DNA from: Calonectria ilicicola
Lineage: Eukaryota; Ascomycota; Sordariomycetes; Hypocreales; Nectriaceae
NCBI GenBank assembly: GCA_020809705.1
Contig: CP085831.1
Span: forward strand, 2,356,001-2,420,000
Direction: 5' to 3'
DNA: 64,000 bases
The notes below the pieces were generated by a model. It searched no databases. It was given only the letters and a program-made list of their open reading frames with translations, and had not been told where the DNA came from. The position numbers and the translations under genes were made by a program. Below are positions 24,618 through 36,526 of this stretch, piece by piece (the stretch's first letter is position 1; the number at the start of each line of letters is the position of its first letter).

Positions 24618-27600
24618 CTAGACTAAAAATGTACTTTGAGGAGGACCAAGGTAGCTCTCATATACTCCACCCAAATCTACCACAATCTTCTCCAAAATGC
24701 AATTCGTATTTCTCAATCGAATGTTTAAACTGTGAGGGCCAGGCATAGATAAATCTAGTTCATGTTTACGTGTCCAAACCATGGTCGGGCATTCGTCAAA
24801 CCACCCCGCTGGCAGGTCACCAGGGGGGAGTGCACCAGGGTTAGGCGCATCAGGAACTAATCGAAACGTCTCAGGCGTAGACTCGTCCAGTTTGACGTCG
24901 TATTTAAGTGGATTTTTAGGATCAGTGTTGAATGTCATTGTGAAATATAGGGTTAGTGTAGCCTTTGGTCTTGGCGTGTAGGTGAAGAACGGATAATGTA
25001 GGAACCCAAGGCCATCTGCAGAAGGAGGGGGTCCAGCCAGTAGCACACCACCCGAAGATGTGCGACCAATATACTGATTGATGGCATAATCGTTTTCTTG
25101 CTGATGTGTTTTGTCAAAGCTCGTGGCATTGATTGAAACATGCCGATTGGATTCAACAAAACCTGTGAAGGCTTCAGGGGCCTGGCGGTTCATGATCGGT
25201 ACATGAACGTAGTCAAAGTCCCCTAAATCAGAGCGAACCTCAACCAACACTTCGCTGTTAAACTGACTAGGGACCAAATTCCAGTCTACTGACACGTAAA
25301 TACGAACCGCATCATCCAGGGGGTCGAGATGTCCTGAAGATGCGGAAACCTTCAGCCAACTCTCTTTAGGTTCTGCAGTCCAGTTGAGAGATCCAGTGCT
25401 ATGTGAGTAAAGTTCGAACCATCGTGAAGACGGACCGAGAGGCTCAAGCGGAGGTGTCGTCACGCCTGGGACCCTGTCACGTCGAGAAGGATGGGTGCGA
25501 TCATTCTCTTCACAGACAAGTCCAGGGCGAAATCCGGCATGGCCCTCCACAGAAATCCCCATGGATCCCATTATGGCACTCGCCTCTTGGCGCGTCTGCA
25601 CGTAGCACAGACCAGGTACCATGTCGCGGAACGGGGCAATATCATGCTCCCACCTACAGCCGTAGTGAGGCTGGCTCATGATGTGGTTCCACTTGCCATT
25701 GAGCATGCGATGGTACTCGCACGATAGGTCGTAGTCGGCATTAAAAAGCTTTAAAACCCTCTCAGCATATAAGTTGGCACTAGTGCGGCGTTGTTTCGCG
25801 TAGTGCTTATTCTTTGCCAACGCTACTCTCAACTCAATATATATTTGAGTGGCTTTGATCGGATGTAGAACAAGCTGATATATGGCAGGCTGAAGTTCGG
25901 GCGGGACGGAGTCGTGAAGTTTGCTGGCTCTTTCTAGAAGACGCGACCATTGTTGAAGGACTGTGTCTGCCTCATCGTAGTGTATGACTGAAAATGTATC
26001 ATCCTCAATGCACTCGTGCTTCCCAAGACCCATTAATTGATCATAGCCAAAGAGAAGGTCAGAGCATTCCCGCGCACTATCGGGAGAGAGTCCAAAATTC
26101 AACTTGACAAAGGTGGCAAAGAAGGTTGGCAGGTGATGGGATTTTAGGCTCTCATTGTTCCATGCCTTCATCATTGCAAAGGTCATGGGTACTTCCATTG
26201 GCTTGATATCACCAACGTTAAATATCCAGATCCTGTCAATACCGTTGTCGTACGCTTCATCGAGCTGATGGCACGCCTTTGGTAAAGAGTTACTGTTGAG
26301 CCACTTATAGCTCCTCGGATGGCCAACAAACTCAAAATGATAATATAACTGTGGCATTATTAGTAGCTATTGACCGACAAGGCCTATTCCGGAAGGAAGT
26401 AAATACTTACACCAGCGCTGCCCTTGCGATTCTTTTCGTTTCCCACAGGAAGACGACGGATAGTTCCCTGGTTGTCATCAGACATAAGGAGAGTGACATC
26501 ATCAGGAATTTGTAGGCCTTTCTCGTATTGCGTGAGCACCTCCTTGTATAGAGCGATAAGTTCTGCCGGGACTTATTAGCTCTGTCTTGGAGGGTTCTGT
26601 GGCAGCGTAACTCACGGCATTCACCAGTCTCACTACCATAAGTACTCTTGATAATGGATCGCTGTGTATCAATAACCTCTTGCAAGGTTGAGGTTGCGTT
26701 GTCGGCCACAATTACACGGTCGCCTTGGCCTCTCATCCCGAGTGTCAAGTAGCTTTCGAACGGCCTAGCTCGTTCTGCACCTTCTTCAAAAAACTTTTTA
26801 ATCTTTTCTTTGTTTGTGTGCCAAGACCAGCTACCATCAGGCTCGTTATAGGGCTCGGAAAACCACTCGTTCGAGGCTCGCTGCATTGGTTCGTGATGCG
26901 AAGTAGACATAACTATGCCGTATCTGTGAGCTGTCTCTTGATTGAGAAGATCATCCATGAAGAAGCTCTGGCCTGGATGAGGGTACCCAAACCACATAGC
27001 TGGCCAGAGAAAATTTGCCTGGGAAAATATTAGATGAGGCATTACGCGTACTGTTTGTCGTCGCCAACCTTTAATCTCAATAACAGTTCAAATACATTTT
27101 TGTAAAATTCTGTGTTGAATTTCGGGCCAATCTTTTCTTGGACCCATGAGGTGAGAGATGGAGCCTCGTCATTGATGAAGATTCCCCTGTATTTGACGGA
27201 AGGAGGGCCGTCTCGAGTCGCGACATCGAGCGCATGAATCGTAGATTTTCGCTTGGGTGGCACATCCGACCAAAAGTGGAAGCTGTCGCGTTATTCAGGA
27301 TTAAATGCAGCTTTGGTATTAAGGAATAATTAAGGGAAGGCTGTAGTACTTACGGTGAGATCCCAATTTGTTGAGAAAGTGTATATGTTCCAAAAATGGC
27401 ACCTCTTTTATCACTGCCGACAATGACAAGGGCACAATGGCATGTCTCTGTTGGATTTCTCACAAGCTGAGTTGTGTAGCATTCCCATTTGCCGTCAATG
27501 TCGGATGTGTTCACCTTGCCCCGGTGGATCAAGTCACGAATAATAGACGACTTGTGAATGCTACCAATGATGATGGCACTGGGTCCCTCAAACTCCAGAT

Positions 27601-27772
27601 TGCTCGTGATGGGATTAGGTTGGCCCCCAGTCACCTTTGCAAAGTCTTGGCACAATGTTTTTGCAGCAATGTGGATCCCCTCATAATCGGCCTCATCGAC
27701 AACCACTGGAAGGCCAACAAGACTTAGACTTCCCGGCGAGGAAGAAGTACTAATGAAGTTGGTGGCAAGCAT
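24618..27772 (-). CDS. GH115-family alpha-glucuronidase, intracellular
   Basis: Model complement(join(24618..26348,26411..26562,26616..27018,27069..27282,27354..27772)), 972 residues, in frame and of normal length for the family. Family GH115 removes (4-O-methyl-)glucuronic acid side groups from xylan-type and related oligosaccharides. Landmarks: the N-terminal domain with FGTYTLSQQIGISP; FWSDVPP; RGIFINDEAPSL; ANFLWPAMW; LLMSDDNQGTIRRLP; YYHFEFVGHPRSYKWLN; RIWIFNVGDIKP; and a C-terminal beta-sandwich. There is no signal peptide, so it should work on imported oligosaccharides in the cytosol. It is divergent from the Dal5-type MFS gene (486 bp apart) and shares its promoter, which has a CGG-N11-CCG site. 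The substrate could be xylan-derived or, given the rhamnosidase nearby, glucuronosyl-rhamnose units. Confidence 0.9.
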
Positions 27773-28258
27773 GATGGCTGAAAGGTGATGCTTGGAGATG
27801 GGAAGGATCGTTGAAACGACTCGACTTGGTTCGCCATCACTCAGTGCCTCGTTTTATTCATTTAAAATCTGGAAATATTGTCTACCTCATAACCTCATCT
27901 CTCAATATTGCGGCCCCCGGGGTTATGGTCGGGTATTGACTTGCCCGTGTCCGGGCGCGGGGCGCGGGATTTTTATCGGACTCGTTTAGTCCGGACCCCG
28001 CGCTAACGAACATCGCCTTGGTCATGGCTTCACACAGTCTCGTGAGCCTCGGAGTATGCTGCTAGTCCGCTTTGGCTAAGAATATCAACTAAATTACAGT
28101 ATAGCTAGTCCAGAGGCACACGGTGCCGCCCGTAGACTCGTAAAAATAACACCATGTAAGGCTTCTCTTATAAAAGCGCCGAGTCGTTCTGGATCATCAT
28201 CTCCTATTCCACCCAGAACCCGCGTTCTAATTCATTTTCAAAATACAATTGAACAAGC
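27773..28258. promoter_or_regulatory. Divergent promoter of the GH115 and MFS genes
   Basis: 486 bp between opposed start codons. It has a GC-rich core at about 27910-28010 full of CGG/CCG triplets, and TATAAAAG at about 28173 on the MFS side. A perfect Gal4-type site is listed separately. Confidence 0.55.
27977..27993. promoter_or_regulatory. CGG-N11-CCG site, candidate Zn2Cys6 operator
   Basis: CGGACT-CGTTT-AGTCCG is a 6-bp inverted repeat whose CGG and CCG triplets are exactly 11 bp apart, the spacing used by Gal4-class zinc-cluster dimers. It lies 205 bp from the GH115 ATG and 266 bp from the MFS ATG. A second CGG-N11-CCG lies in the other divergent promoter of this locus. Confidence 0.45.
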
Positions 28259-30059
28259 ATGGCTGAGGATTCTCCTTCAAAAAATACTGCCGATATGGGG
28301 TCTCAGAAATCCGTTCATCCTGTGACCATTGAAGACCCCGTTCACATCGAGACTGCCTCGACCCACGATGACAAAAACGGCACCAATTATACCCTTATCG
28401 ATCCAGAGGTCGCAAAGTATGCCTCCCAACACGCGATCCAGATAGATGAGGAGACCGACAAACGCCTGAAGAAGTTGATTAACCGCAGAGTTCTCCTGGT
28501 CATGGTGGGTACCTACTTTTTGCAAGCTCTCGACAAGTCAACTCTCTCCTTCGCCGCTATTATGGGCATTCGTGAAGATACTCGCCTTGTTGGCCAAGAT
28601 GTAAGAATTCTGTCACCAAAATCATGATAATATGTGTTAAACAAAAACAGTACAGCTGGTTGACAACCTGTATCTACTTGGCAGTCTTGGTAGTCGAATA
28701 TCCTACCAACTGGATTATTCAGCGAGTCCCGATTGCAAAGTATCTTGCCGCAAACATCATTCTCTGGGGTGCAACTTTAGCCCTCCATGCAGTTTGCAAA
28801 AACTTTGTCGGCCTCGTCACCGTGCGAACCATTCTAGGAGCCCTTGAGGCTTGCTGTCAGCCAACCTTTGTTCTGCTTTCCGGTACTTGGTTCAAGCGCG
28901 AAGAACAGGCGGCTACTGCTATTTGGTGGTATGAAAGAGGTCCCCCCTGATTCGGACTACTGGCTTGGATTAACAAAAAAATCAGGTTCAGTATGAATGG
29001 TCTTCAGCAGATCCTGGGCGGCCTTTTGGGCTACGGATTTTCCCACATTCCCGAGTCATCAAGCCTCAAATCCTGGCAAGCCCTTTTCGTAACCTACGGC
29101 AGCATCACAGTCATATGGGGTATCTTTGTGCTTTGGTGGATGCCCGACTCTTTAACAAAAGCGAAATGCTTTTCTGAAGAGGATAAAAAGTTAATGATTG
29201 AACGCGTCAGACACAACCAGACTGGCATTCAAAACCGTGTGTTTAGAAAGGATCAGGTTGTAGATGCGTTCAAGGATCCCCAAAGTGAGTCAAGTCCTAG
29301 ACCTAACTGTAGGAATTGGCAGCTAAAATTGCATTGTCGCAGCCTACGCATTTGCCATCATTCAATTCTGCACGACTATTCCATCGGCCGGCATTGGCGC
29401 CTTTTCTGGCATCCTCATCCAAAGCTTCGGTTTCGGCCTCCTTCAAACGCAACTATTGACCATGGGTTCCGGGGTGGTTCAGATCATAGTCATGTCAGCA
29501 GCAGTGTACTTTGATCGAAAATACAAACAGGTGACCCTGGTTATGCTTGGTGGCGTGATTCCAGCAATGGCGGGAACCATCGTCTTCCTAACTGTCCCGT
29601 GGTCTCGCAGCACGCGCATTGGTCTGCTCCTTGCTTATTACACGATATGGTGCTTTTATGCTGCTTCTGGTCTTGCTCTCTCACTCGTTTCGCGTAACGT
29701 TGCAGGCCAGACCAAGAAGGCCACTGTCATCGCTACAACCTTCGTTTGCTGGGCTGCTGGAAATTCGGTCGGCCCACAGGTATTCAAATCAAAGGATGCG
29801 CCACGTTATTTTACCGCTTTTGCAGTCCAGATGGCGTGCTGGGTAACCTTGTCCATTACACTGCTGATATTGCGAACATACTACAAGTTGCAAAACAAGC
29901 GCAAAGACCGTCTCATCGAGCAAGGCGCTGTGGTTGCTGACACTGATCTCGTGCATGGATTTGAAGATATCACGGACAGAGTAAGTTATTCTACCACATT
30001 TATGAACCGTTATTAACTCAAATCACTAGGCGAACATTAATTTCAGATATGTGTATTGA
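28259..30059 (+). CDS. MFS transporter of the Dal5 / anion:cation symporter type
   Basis: Model join(28259..28600,28651..28928,28986..29284,29343..29980,30030..30059), 528 residues. The last exon is only 30 nt and yields the family's typical NFRYVY end, which supports the splicing. A long hydrophilic N-terminus is followed by about 12 membrane segments: VLLVMVGTYFLQALDKSTLSFA, YLAVLVVEYPTNWIIQRVP, GALEACCQPTFVLLSGTWF and so on. Dal5-type carriers move small organic anions such as allantoate, nicotinate or sugar acids across the plasma membrane. The head-to-head position with the glucuronidase suggests a uronic acid or acidic oligosaccharide as cargo; that is inference. Confidence 0.88.
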
Positions 30060-30373
30060 GCATCTGAGCTCAATATGAACTAGTATTAAGAATGGTGCAC
30101 ATTCATTAGTTTTAGTTTGCACGTGTCAGAATATAAATATTGTCGTTTCCCTGCCATTAAACGAACTTGGCCATGCCAATAGTATGGGTTGTTTATTCCA
30201 TCACCAGAGAACATCTTTGGAATCAACCAAGGTAGCACGACAGTATTATATTGAATTAAGATAATAGACCGCCTCGTAGATACACTGCATTATTCACGGC
30301 TCCCTTTTAAAAGAAAGCTTTAATACCTTAAATTGCTCTGGCCTTTGGCGTTCACTATTGGTACTGACCGGAG
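30060..30373. other. Convergent intergenic region
   Basis: 314 bp between the stops of the Dal5-type (+) and sugar-type (-) transporter genes. Nothing beyond the two presumed 3' ends is visible. Confidence 0.5.
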
Positions 30374-32004
30374 TTAAACCCTGCTCTCTTCGACATGAGT
30401 CGTGACGGAAGCCTCTTTCTGCATCGCCATAGCACCACTGGGATCATCCAATGCATGCGGTACAAGTTGGTCACCGAAAAGCACATCCATCTGCTCAAGA
30501 GTCCGACCCTTTGTTTCGGGATAAAAGAACCAGTAGCAGAGGAATGCGATCAGGTTAAAGATGAAGAAAACATAAAAGTAGCGGAAACCAATCTTTGTAA
30601 GAGCGCTGGGAGAAAACTGGGCAAAGACAAGGTTCACGATCCAGTTGGTGAAGGTGGTGATGGCATTGCCGAGGGCGCGCACCTCAACGGGGAAGATTTC
30701 AGCCGGGTACACCCAGGAAATAATGCCGAGAGGAGTATAGAAGAAGCTGAAGACGAAGTTCATAGCAACCATAGAACGCAATTGGTTGGTATTGTTGATG
30801 TTGAGATACTGCGCCTGGACTGCGTTGACAAGGAGAGCGGCGCCCAGACCAAGAGCGGACACCATGAGGGGCTTGACACGGCCGACCTTGTCAAGCATCC
30901 AGAGGCCGATGGTACAGTAGACAATAGACAGGGCGCCACTGATTCCGATAATCATCAACGAAGTCTGAGTGTTGATTCCCAAAATTTCGTAGATGCGAGG
31001 TCCATAGCTGTCCATTTTGTTAGCACGTGCTCATTTCAGTAGAACTCAGCCATTCGTATAACAACTTACTAGTTGATGACGTTGATGCCAGAGAGAGGTC
31101 CAAACGCCTGGACTCCACATCCGAGCAAAAGTCGCTTCCTCCACGAAGGCTTTGTAAGGATTGACATAGCCGACACCTTTGCGATTTCTCGGTCGGCAGC
31201 GATGACATCTCGAATCTCCATAAACTCAAGGTCGATTCGTGACGCATTCTCGCCGTTTCGCAACTTCTCGAGTACCATGCGTGCTTCCTCGTGTTTGTCC
31301 TTCTCCATGAGCCAACGTGGCGACTCCAACAAGAACCAAATACCGACTGCAAGGATAAAGGCGGGGATGCATTGGAAGCCGAGGGGGAATCGCCCTAGAA
31401 ATGGAAGTGTTAGCTACCAGAATCCTGTTCTGGGCTGACGAGACTAACATGAAAAGGCACTGTTCGAAAATGAACATCCATAGCCAAGCCACTGAGCCAC
31501 CAAGAAGCCCCAACTGAGGAACCACTGAAGCAGGCCAGAAAGGGCGCCTCTCCACTTGGGTGTGGAAAGTTCTGAGGCGTACATTGGGATCGTACTAGTC
31601 AGTATGCCAACAGCCACACCACCAATAAAGCGCCCCACGATGAGCATGGCCATAGATGTAGATCCGGCCTGGAGAGCTGAACCGAGGAGCGAAACGACAG
31701 CTCCAGAGAAGATGGTCCTCTTGCGGCCCATCATGTCGGCAAAAGCCTACGAAAAGTCAGCCACATTCAAAAACAGCTTGATCTTGGAGCGACTGACCAT
31801 GTTGATCATGGTTCCGAATGCTGCACCGCCCTGGAAAGAGCTGACAATGCCTCCAGTAGTATCATCGCTGGGGTCGCTGAAGTACTCCTTGAAATGAGGA
31901 AGAGCAATGGTAGAGCTGATGATACCAGAGTCGTATCCAAAGAGGAAACCGCCCACAGCCAAGAAGGCCGCAGAGGCGACGGTGATGGTATTGCCGCTGG
32001 GCAT
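30374..32004 (-). CDS. MFS sugar transporter (sugar porter family)
   Basis: Model complement(join(30374..31007,31070..31394,31449..31746,31798..32004)), 487 residues, in frame. Sugar porter signatures are complete: FGYDSGIISS in helix 1, DMMGRKRT in loop 2-3, GRFIGGVAVGILTSTIPMY, LLESPRWLMEKDK before the central loop, GINVINYYGPRIYE in helix 7, and PETKGRTLEQMD after helix 12. The ATG at 32004 is preferred to the in-frame ATG at 32076. It is a plasma-membrane proton symporter or facilitator for a sugar or small glycoside. It is divergent from the GH78 rhamnosidase (668 bp), so rhamnose or a rhamnose-containing glycoside is a reasonable cargo guess. Confidence 0.9.
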
Positions 32005-32672
32005 GGTTACAATCAATTGAGAAGACCCCAACTTCAAAGGATGAGTATGAGGGTGGAATGGATGGATGCAGAGCACAAGTCTGGGGACGCTGGAGCTTTA
32101 TGTAGCGTTACCCCGGACTCGCCCCTTGTCAGTGAGATGCGGAGAAGCTGGGTGAGAACCACTAGCGGGCTTCAAGGCCGGCTCTCGACTATTTCGTTCG
32201 GGGGCAGAACCTGCCAATTGAGACGACCATCTCGGCAGATTCTAGACCGAGTAGTGGTCATGTCCGGTTGCAAAACTTCTCGTCGTACCACGACCGCTTC
32301 CCCATGTTTCGGGGGTTGCCCACATGAACTAATGATCCACGCAAGTGAGCTAGGGTAATAGAGTGGAGTGGGTGTAGAAATGATAGTGACACCCCGACCA
32401 GGGTCTAACGATGCAATCCACAGGCTGAGTGGAGGTCCGCCGCTCGTGTTGACGTCGCCATTGCAATTTCGAGGCAAAAACAAAAGTCATGGGTCCATCC
32501 ATCTGTAACTCGGGCACTGAAATGTCCGCATCCAACGGGGCCATTTGACCCGAGGACAAACCAACGTCAAAAGCTCTGGGTTCAGCCACCGCCACCGTCG
32601 TTCAATAGTCTGTCCGTCAACAACAACTAACGCACATTCGCAGTAAACACGCAGTCATCGGAAACAGTCACA
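32005..32672. promoter_or_regulatory. Divergent promoter of the sugar transporter and the rhamnosidase
   Basis: 668 bp between opposed ATGs. It contains a CGG-N11-CCG site (32233-32249) and a CGGACTCG block near 32115 that also occurs within the operator of the GH115/MFS promoter. Confidence 0.5.
32233..32249. promoter_or_regulatory. CGG-N11-CCG site, candidate Zn2Cys6 operator
   Basis: CTCGG-N11-CCGAG: a 5-bp inverted repeat with the CGG/CCG triplets 11 bp apart, the same geometry as the site at 27977-27993. It lies 229 bp from the transporter ATG and 424 bp from the rhamnosidase ATG. Confidence 0.45.
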
Positions 32673-35549
32673 ATGGACGTCATCAGTTGTGGCATTCATG
32701 GCTTTGGAGAGACGATCGGGATTGACACTGACCAATTTCGTGTCTTTTGGAAGCTCTCCATCGCCGATGAACATGCTACCCAAGTGGCATACCGAGTAAT
32801 CGTGTCAGAGACCAAAGGCGCTGACCCAGAAGGTGTCTGTTTCGACTCCGGTCGAACCGAAAGCCACGAGCAGCGCAATATTCTTTGCAGTCCTGAAGGT
32901 GGCTTCAAGTCAACCACTCTTTATTACTGGACCGTGACGGTATGGGATCAACATGGGAACGAAGCGACCAGCTCAGTGAACGAATTCTACACGTCTTACC
33001 CTCGGTCTTCAAGACTCCTGCCACCATATAGCATGAACCAAACATATGTAAGCACAAATTCTCAAGGCGGCAGCATTTAGTTTTCTGACTGAATTATTGT
33101 TGCAGATGCCGCACTCCAGTCTCATCTTTCGCACTTGGTTCGAGGACGAGGCAAACCGCTGGAAGGCTGTCTGGATTGGCGATGGAGGCGATAAGCCCAT
33201 TTATCTTCGGAAAACGCTCAAATTCCAGCGAAAGCCCGCGCGCGTCATTATACTTGCCTCGGGATTGGGCCATTTCAATCTTACCGTGAATGGCAAACCA
33301 GCTTCGTGCCATGTACTCGACCCGGGCTGGACGGACTACCACAAAACTGTGCAATTTGTTGGATACGATGTGACAGACCAAATCTCTGACGGGGAGAATG
33401 CTGTCGGCGCCCATGTCGGCAATGGATTTTACGCCGGCGATAAAGGCGATCGCTTCTTCTGGCCAATGTACGAAGACAACACGTACGTGCGTTACGGGAA
33501 TGAGCTGTGCTTCTTTGCCGAAATACACGTCCACTACGAAGATGGCTCACATGAGTGCATCATCTCTGATCCCACCTGGAAGGTCCGCAAGAGCGCTACG
33601 ACACTTGCAAACATATACGCTTCTGAAGACCATGACAGGCGAGCATATCCAATTGGCCGGGATGCGCCAGCCTACGACGACGCTAGCTGGCAGCCTGCTA
33701 AACCGCTCACAGGTCCACGGGGAAAGCTACGCTACCAAAGCCAGCATCCCGTCATATTGCACAACACATTTGTGCCTATCAGCCAAAAGGTTGTCAAGCC
33801 AGGAGTCATTATGTACGATCTGGGTCAAAATTCATCAATCATGGTCCGAGTCGTAGCCAGTGGTATTTCCGGGGCCCAGTACCGTGTCAAGTACTCCGAG
33901 ACAATCGGCGAAGATGGCTTAGTGCTCATGCCAGACCCACTGTTCAAGGAGTTTGAAACTGGTGTTTACTCAAAGATTACGCTTACAGGCCTCGAAGAGC
34001 AGGAAGTCTGGACTCCTGATTTCAGCTTCACCAGTGCAAGATACATACAAATTGAGGGAGCTTCACTCGATGGCCAAGACGGTCTTCCCATTATTCACTC
34101 GTTGACTGCCCGCCACGTCTCTTCGGGTGCCCCACAACTCGGCTCTGTGAAGACAGACAAAGAAGACGTTAATGCACTAATAAATGCCTGCTACTGGACC
34201 TTTAGTTCCAATATTTTCAGTTACCACACTGACTGCCCACAGATCGAAAAGTTCGGGTGGTTAGAGGTATCATCTCTGCTCTTCCCTGCCACGCAGTATG
34301 TGCGTGATATGGAGGCAGTGTACTCCAAGATTCTGGACGACATTATTGACACACAAGAATCATCCGGTCTTGTGCCGACCATGGCACCTTTGATCCGATA
34401 CATGTATGTGTGCCGCTAAAGTCTTGTTTCCTGCCCTGTGATCCTTGACTAACATAAGCTGAAAGGTGTGGCCCTATGCATGACACCATCACCTGGGGCG
34501 GTGCGGTATGTTTACTCCCAGAGCTCATCAAACGCTACTACGGAAGCACCACCGTCTTCAAAAAGATTTATCAGCCGTGTGTACGATATATGGAATATAT
34601 GAATGCCAAGGAGCGAATGGGCGGTCTCATCGAACATGGACTTGGGGACTGGGGCTTCAGCATTGCCTATGGGAATCACCAAGCAAATATCGAGACCGCC
34701 ATATACTACAAGTGCCTCCGCAACGTCGCCATGATGGCAAAGGAGCTGGGTTATACAGCCGATGAAGCCAGATTTACTTCCTGGGCTGAGCGGGTACACG
34801 CCATCTATAACCAGGAGCTCCTCGTCACAGACAAGAAGACGTTTCCTTATGCCTTCTATACTTCTCGCGACAACCCCGGTTCCCAGGACCGGACTATGGT
34901 TGCGCAAGCCATGGCCCTTCAGCACGGTCTAGTTCCACCTCAGCACCGGGCTGATGTCATTCAAGCATTCATCGCCGCCGCAGAGGATTCTGGTCACGTA
35001 ATGCGTGCAGGAGAAATTGGCCTCAAGTACCTCTGGAACACGCTGGCGGAGGAAGATGTGGACCGGCCGGACATTGTACTCAACATGATGCGACAAGAGG
35101 AACATCCCTCATACATGCGCTTCTTGCGACGCGGAGAGACCAGCTTGTTGGAGTTTTGGCAGGACAACTGCCGATCCAAATGCCACGACATGCTGGGCAC
35201 GATATACGAGTGGTTCTACGACTACGCTCTAGGCGTCAGGCCTTTAACGGATGCATATCGCACCTGGAGACTCAGGCCTTGCTTCAAGGCTGAGTTTGAC
35301 TATGTCGAAGGAGAAATTGAGTCGCCTTATGGCTTGATATCAGTTCGGTTCGATCGCCGAGGGCGACAAGATAGCACCAAAGCGACTATGGAAGTCACCG
35401 TGCCCTCTGGGACCACCTGCGAGCTTCTGTTGCCCAGTGAAACTAGCGTGGTTGAGATTCAGAGACAGCCTGTTGATGAAATCAGGATCCATAAAGGGAA
35501 GACGACTAAACTATTGCAGGGCCGTTATAGACTAGAGATTACTGCATAA
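32673..35549 (+). CDS. GH78 alpha-L-rhamnosidase, intracellular
   Basis: Model join(32673..33047,33106..34403,34466..35549), 918 residues, in frame. GH78 enzymes release terminal alpha-L-rhamnose with inversion. An N-terminal fibronectin-like domain (about 8-110) is followed by the rhamnosidase N-domain (LTVNGKPASCHVLDPGWTDY, GNGFYAGD). The conserved catalytic barrel entry HTDCPQIEKFGWLE comes at about residue 520; the (alpha/alpha)6 region has GLGDWGF and NHQANIETA, and there is a C-terminal beta domain. There is no signal peptide, so it is cytosolic. It is divergent from the sugar transporter; with GH115 this implies intracellular stripping of rhamnose and glucuronate residues from imported oligosaccharides or plant glycosides. 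The TGA of the unspliced frame is avoided only with the two introns given. Confidence 0.9.
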
Positions 35550-36526
35550 AATGCCAGCCTCCATTCAATAGCTCTCTCTATACTCCAATACAATTGAGTA
35601 CTCTTTCCAATCTCACTTTTGCTTCGGAGTCAAAACCCACAAGTTTTGGTCCACATCATATGGGCTCTCCTACATATTCCCTGGTGGAGGCTCATGGATA
35701 CTCAGAGGCTCCATCTCGGACAGACACGTTTTAGCCTCCAATGGCGTCGGCATCAGATGGACCGAGGGAATTATTGAATTCGCCCGCTATAGAAGCTCAA
35801 TGCATCACGCGTAATCCCTTTTTCGCCTGACTCAATGTCGCAATTTACCGAGTTCGGAAACGAGCATCTACACCGATCAAAATTCTTGCAAGCGACGTTG
35901 CAGATGACAAGATTTACTCAGGTGGAGGCGTGGGCTGATGACTAGCGCCGGCTTTGATTCTGTCTGATTGGTGATGCTCACCGGCCTTGTTTTGATCTGG
36001 TTGGCTTTCGGGTCCCGCTCTCCAGACTGTCCAGGGCTTTTAGCCACCCGGCTTTGGGTCCGGCCTTGTCCAGGTCTGATTGGTTGAAGTGGAATGAGGC
36101 TTTAGATACCTTCACCCCTCGCTAAAGCATCTGCACACGCCCACTTCTCCACTCTCTCCCGCCTCTCAGGCACCAGCCTGAAGACATCGCAGAGCCACTC
36201 AGAACTGATCACTCGACCCCGTTGGTGCTATTTTCGATTAACCTACAAGCCGTTGTAGATCCCATAGTGTATTGAGGGAAGCATTGATTATGTAATTACG
36301 TGAATACCCCATTGAATATGAGGATGAATACCCGACCAGTATGAAGTGTATTACAGGAACATCATATACCGCCCCGTCTTTGGTAAACGAACACCATAAA
36401 CGGCAAAAAATTGAGATGATAATATTCTTAAATCTTTATTTTTAATTTGCTTTTTTCTGGGTCTCCTCGACTGCATCAATCTTGTAATTATGGTACATGC
36501 CTCTGGCAATCCATAGTCAACAACAG
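35550..36526. other. Intergenic stretch between convergent genes, promoter-like composition
   Basis: 977 bp with no open frame of note. The part at about 35930-36120 has repeated CCGGC(T/C)TTG and GATTGGT/CTGATTGG (inverted CCAAT) words. It is followed at 36120-36230 by a CT/CAC-rich leader like a plus-strand 5'-UTR, but no coding frame follows. It could be the promoter of a lost or non-coding transcript. Confidence 0.35.

Noticed and set aside
24781..25727. Plus-strand frames within the GH115 gene
   Set aside because: They are shadows of the well supported minus-strand coding sequence.
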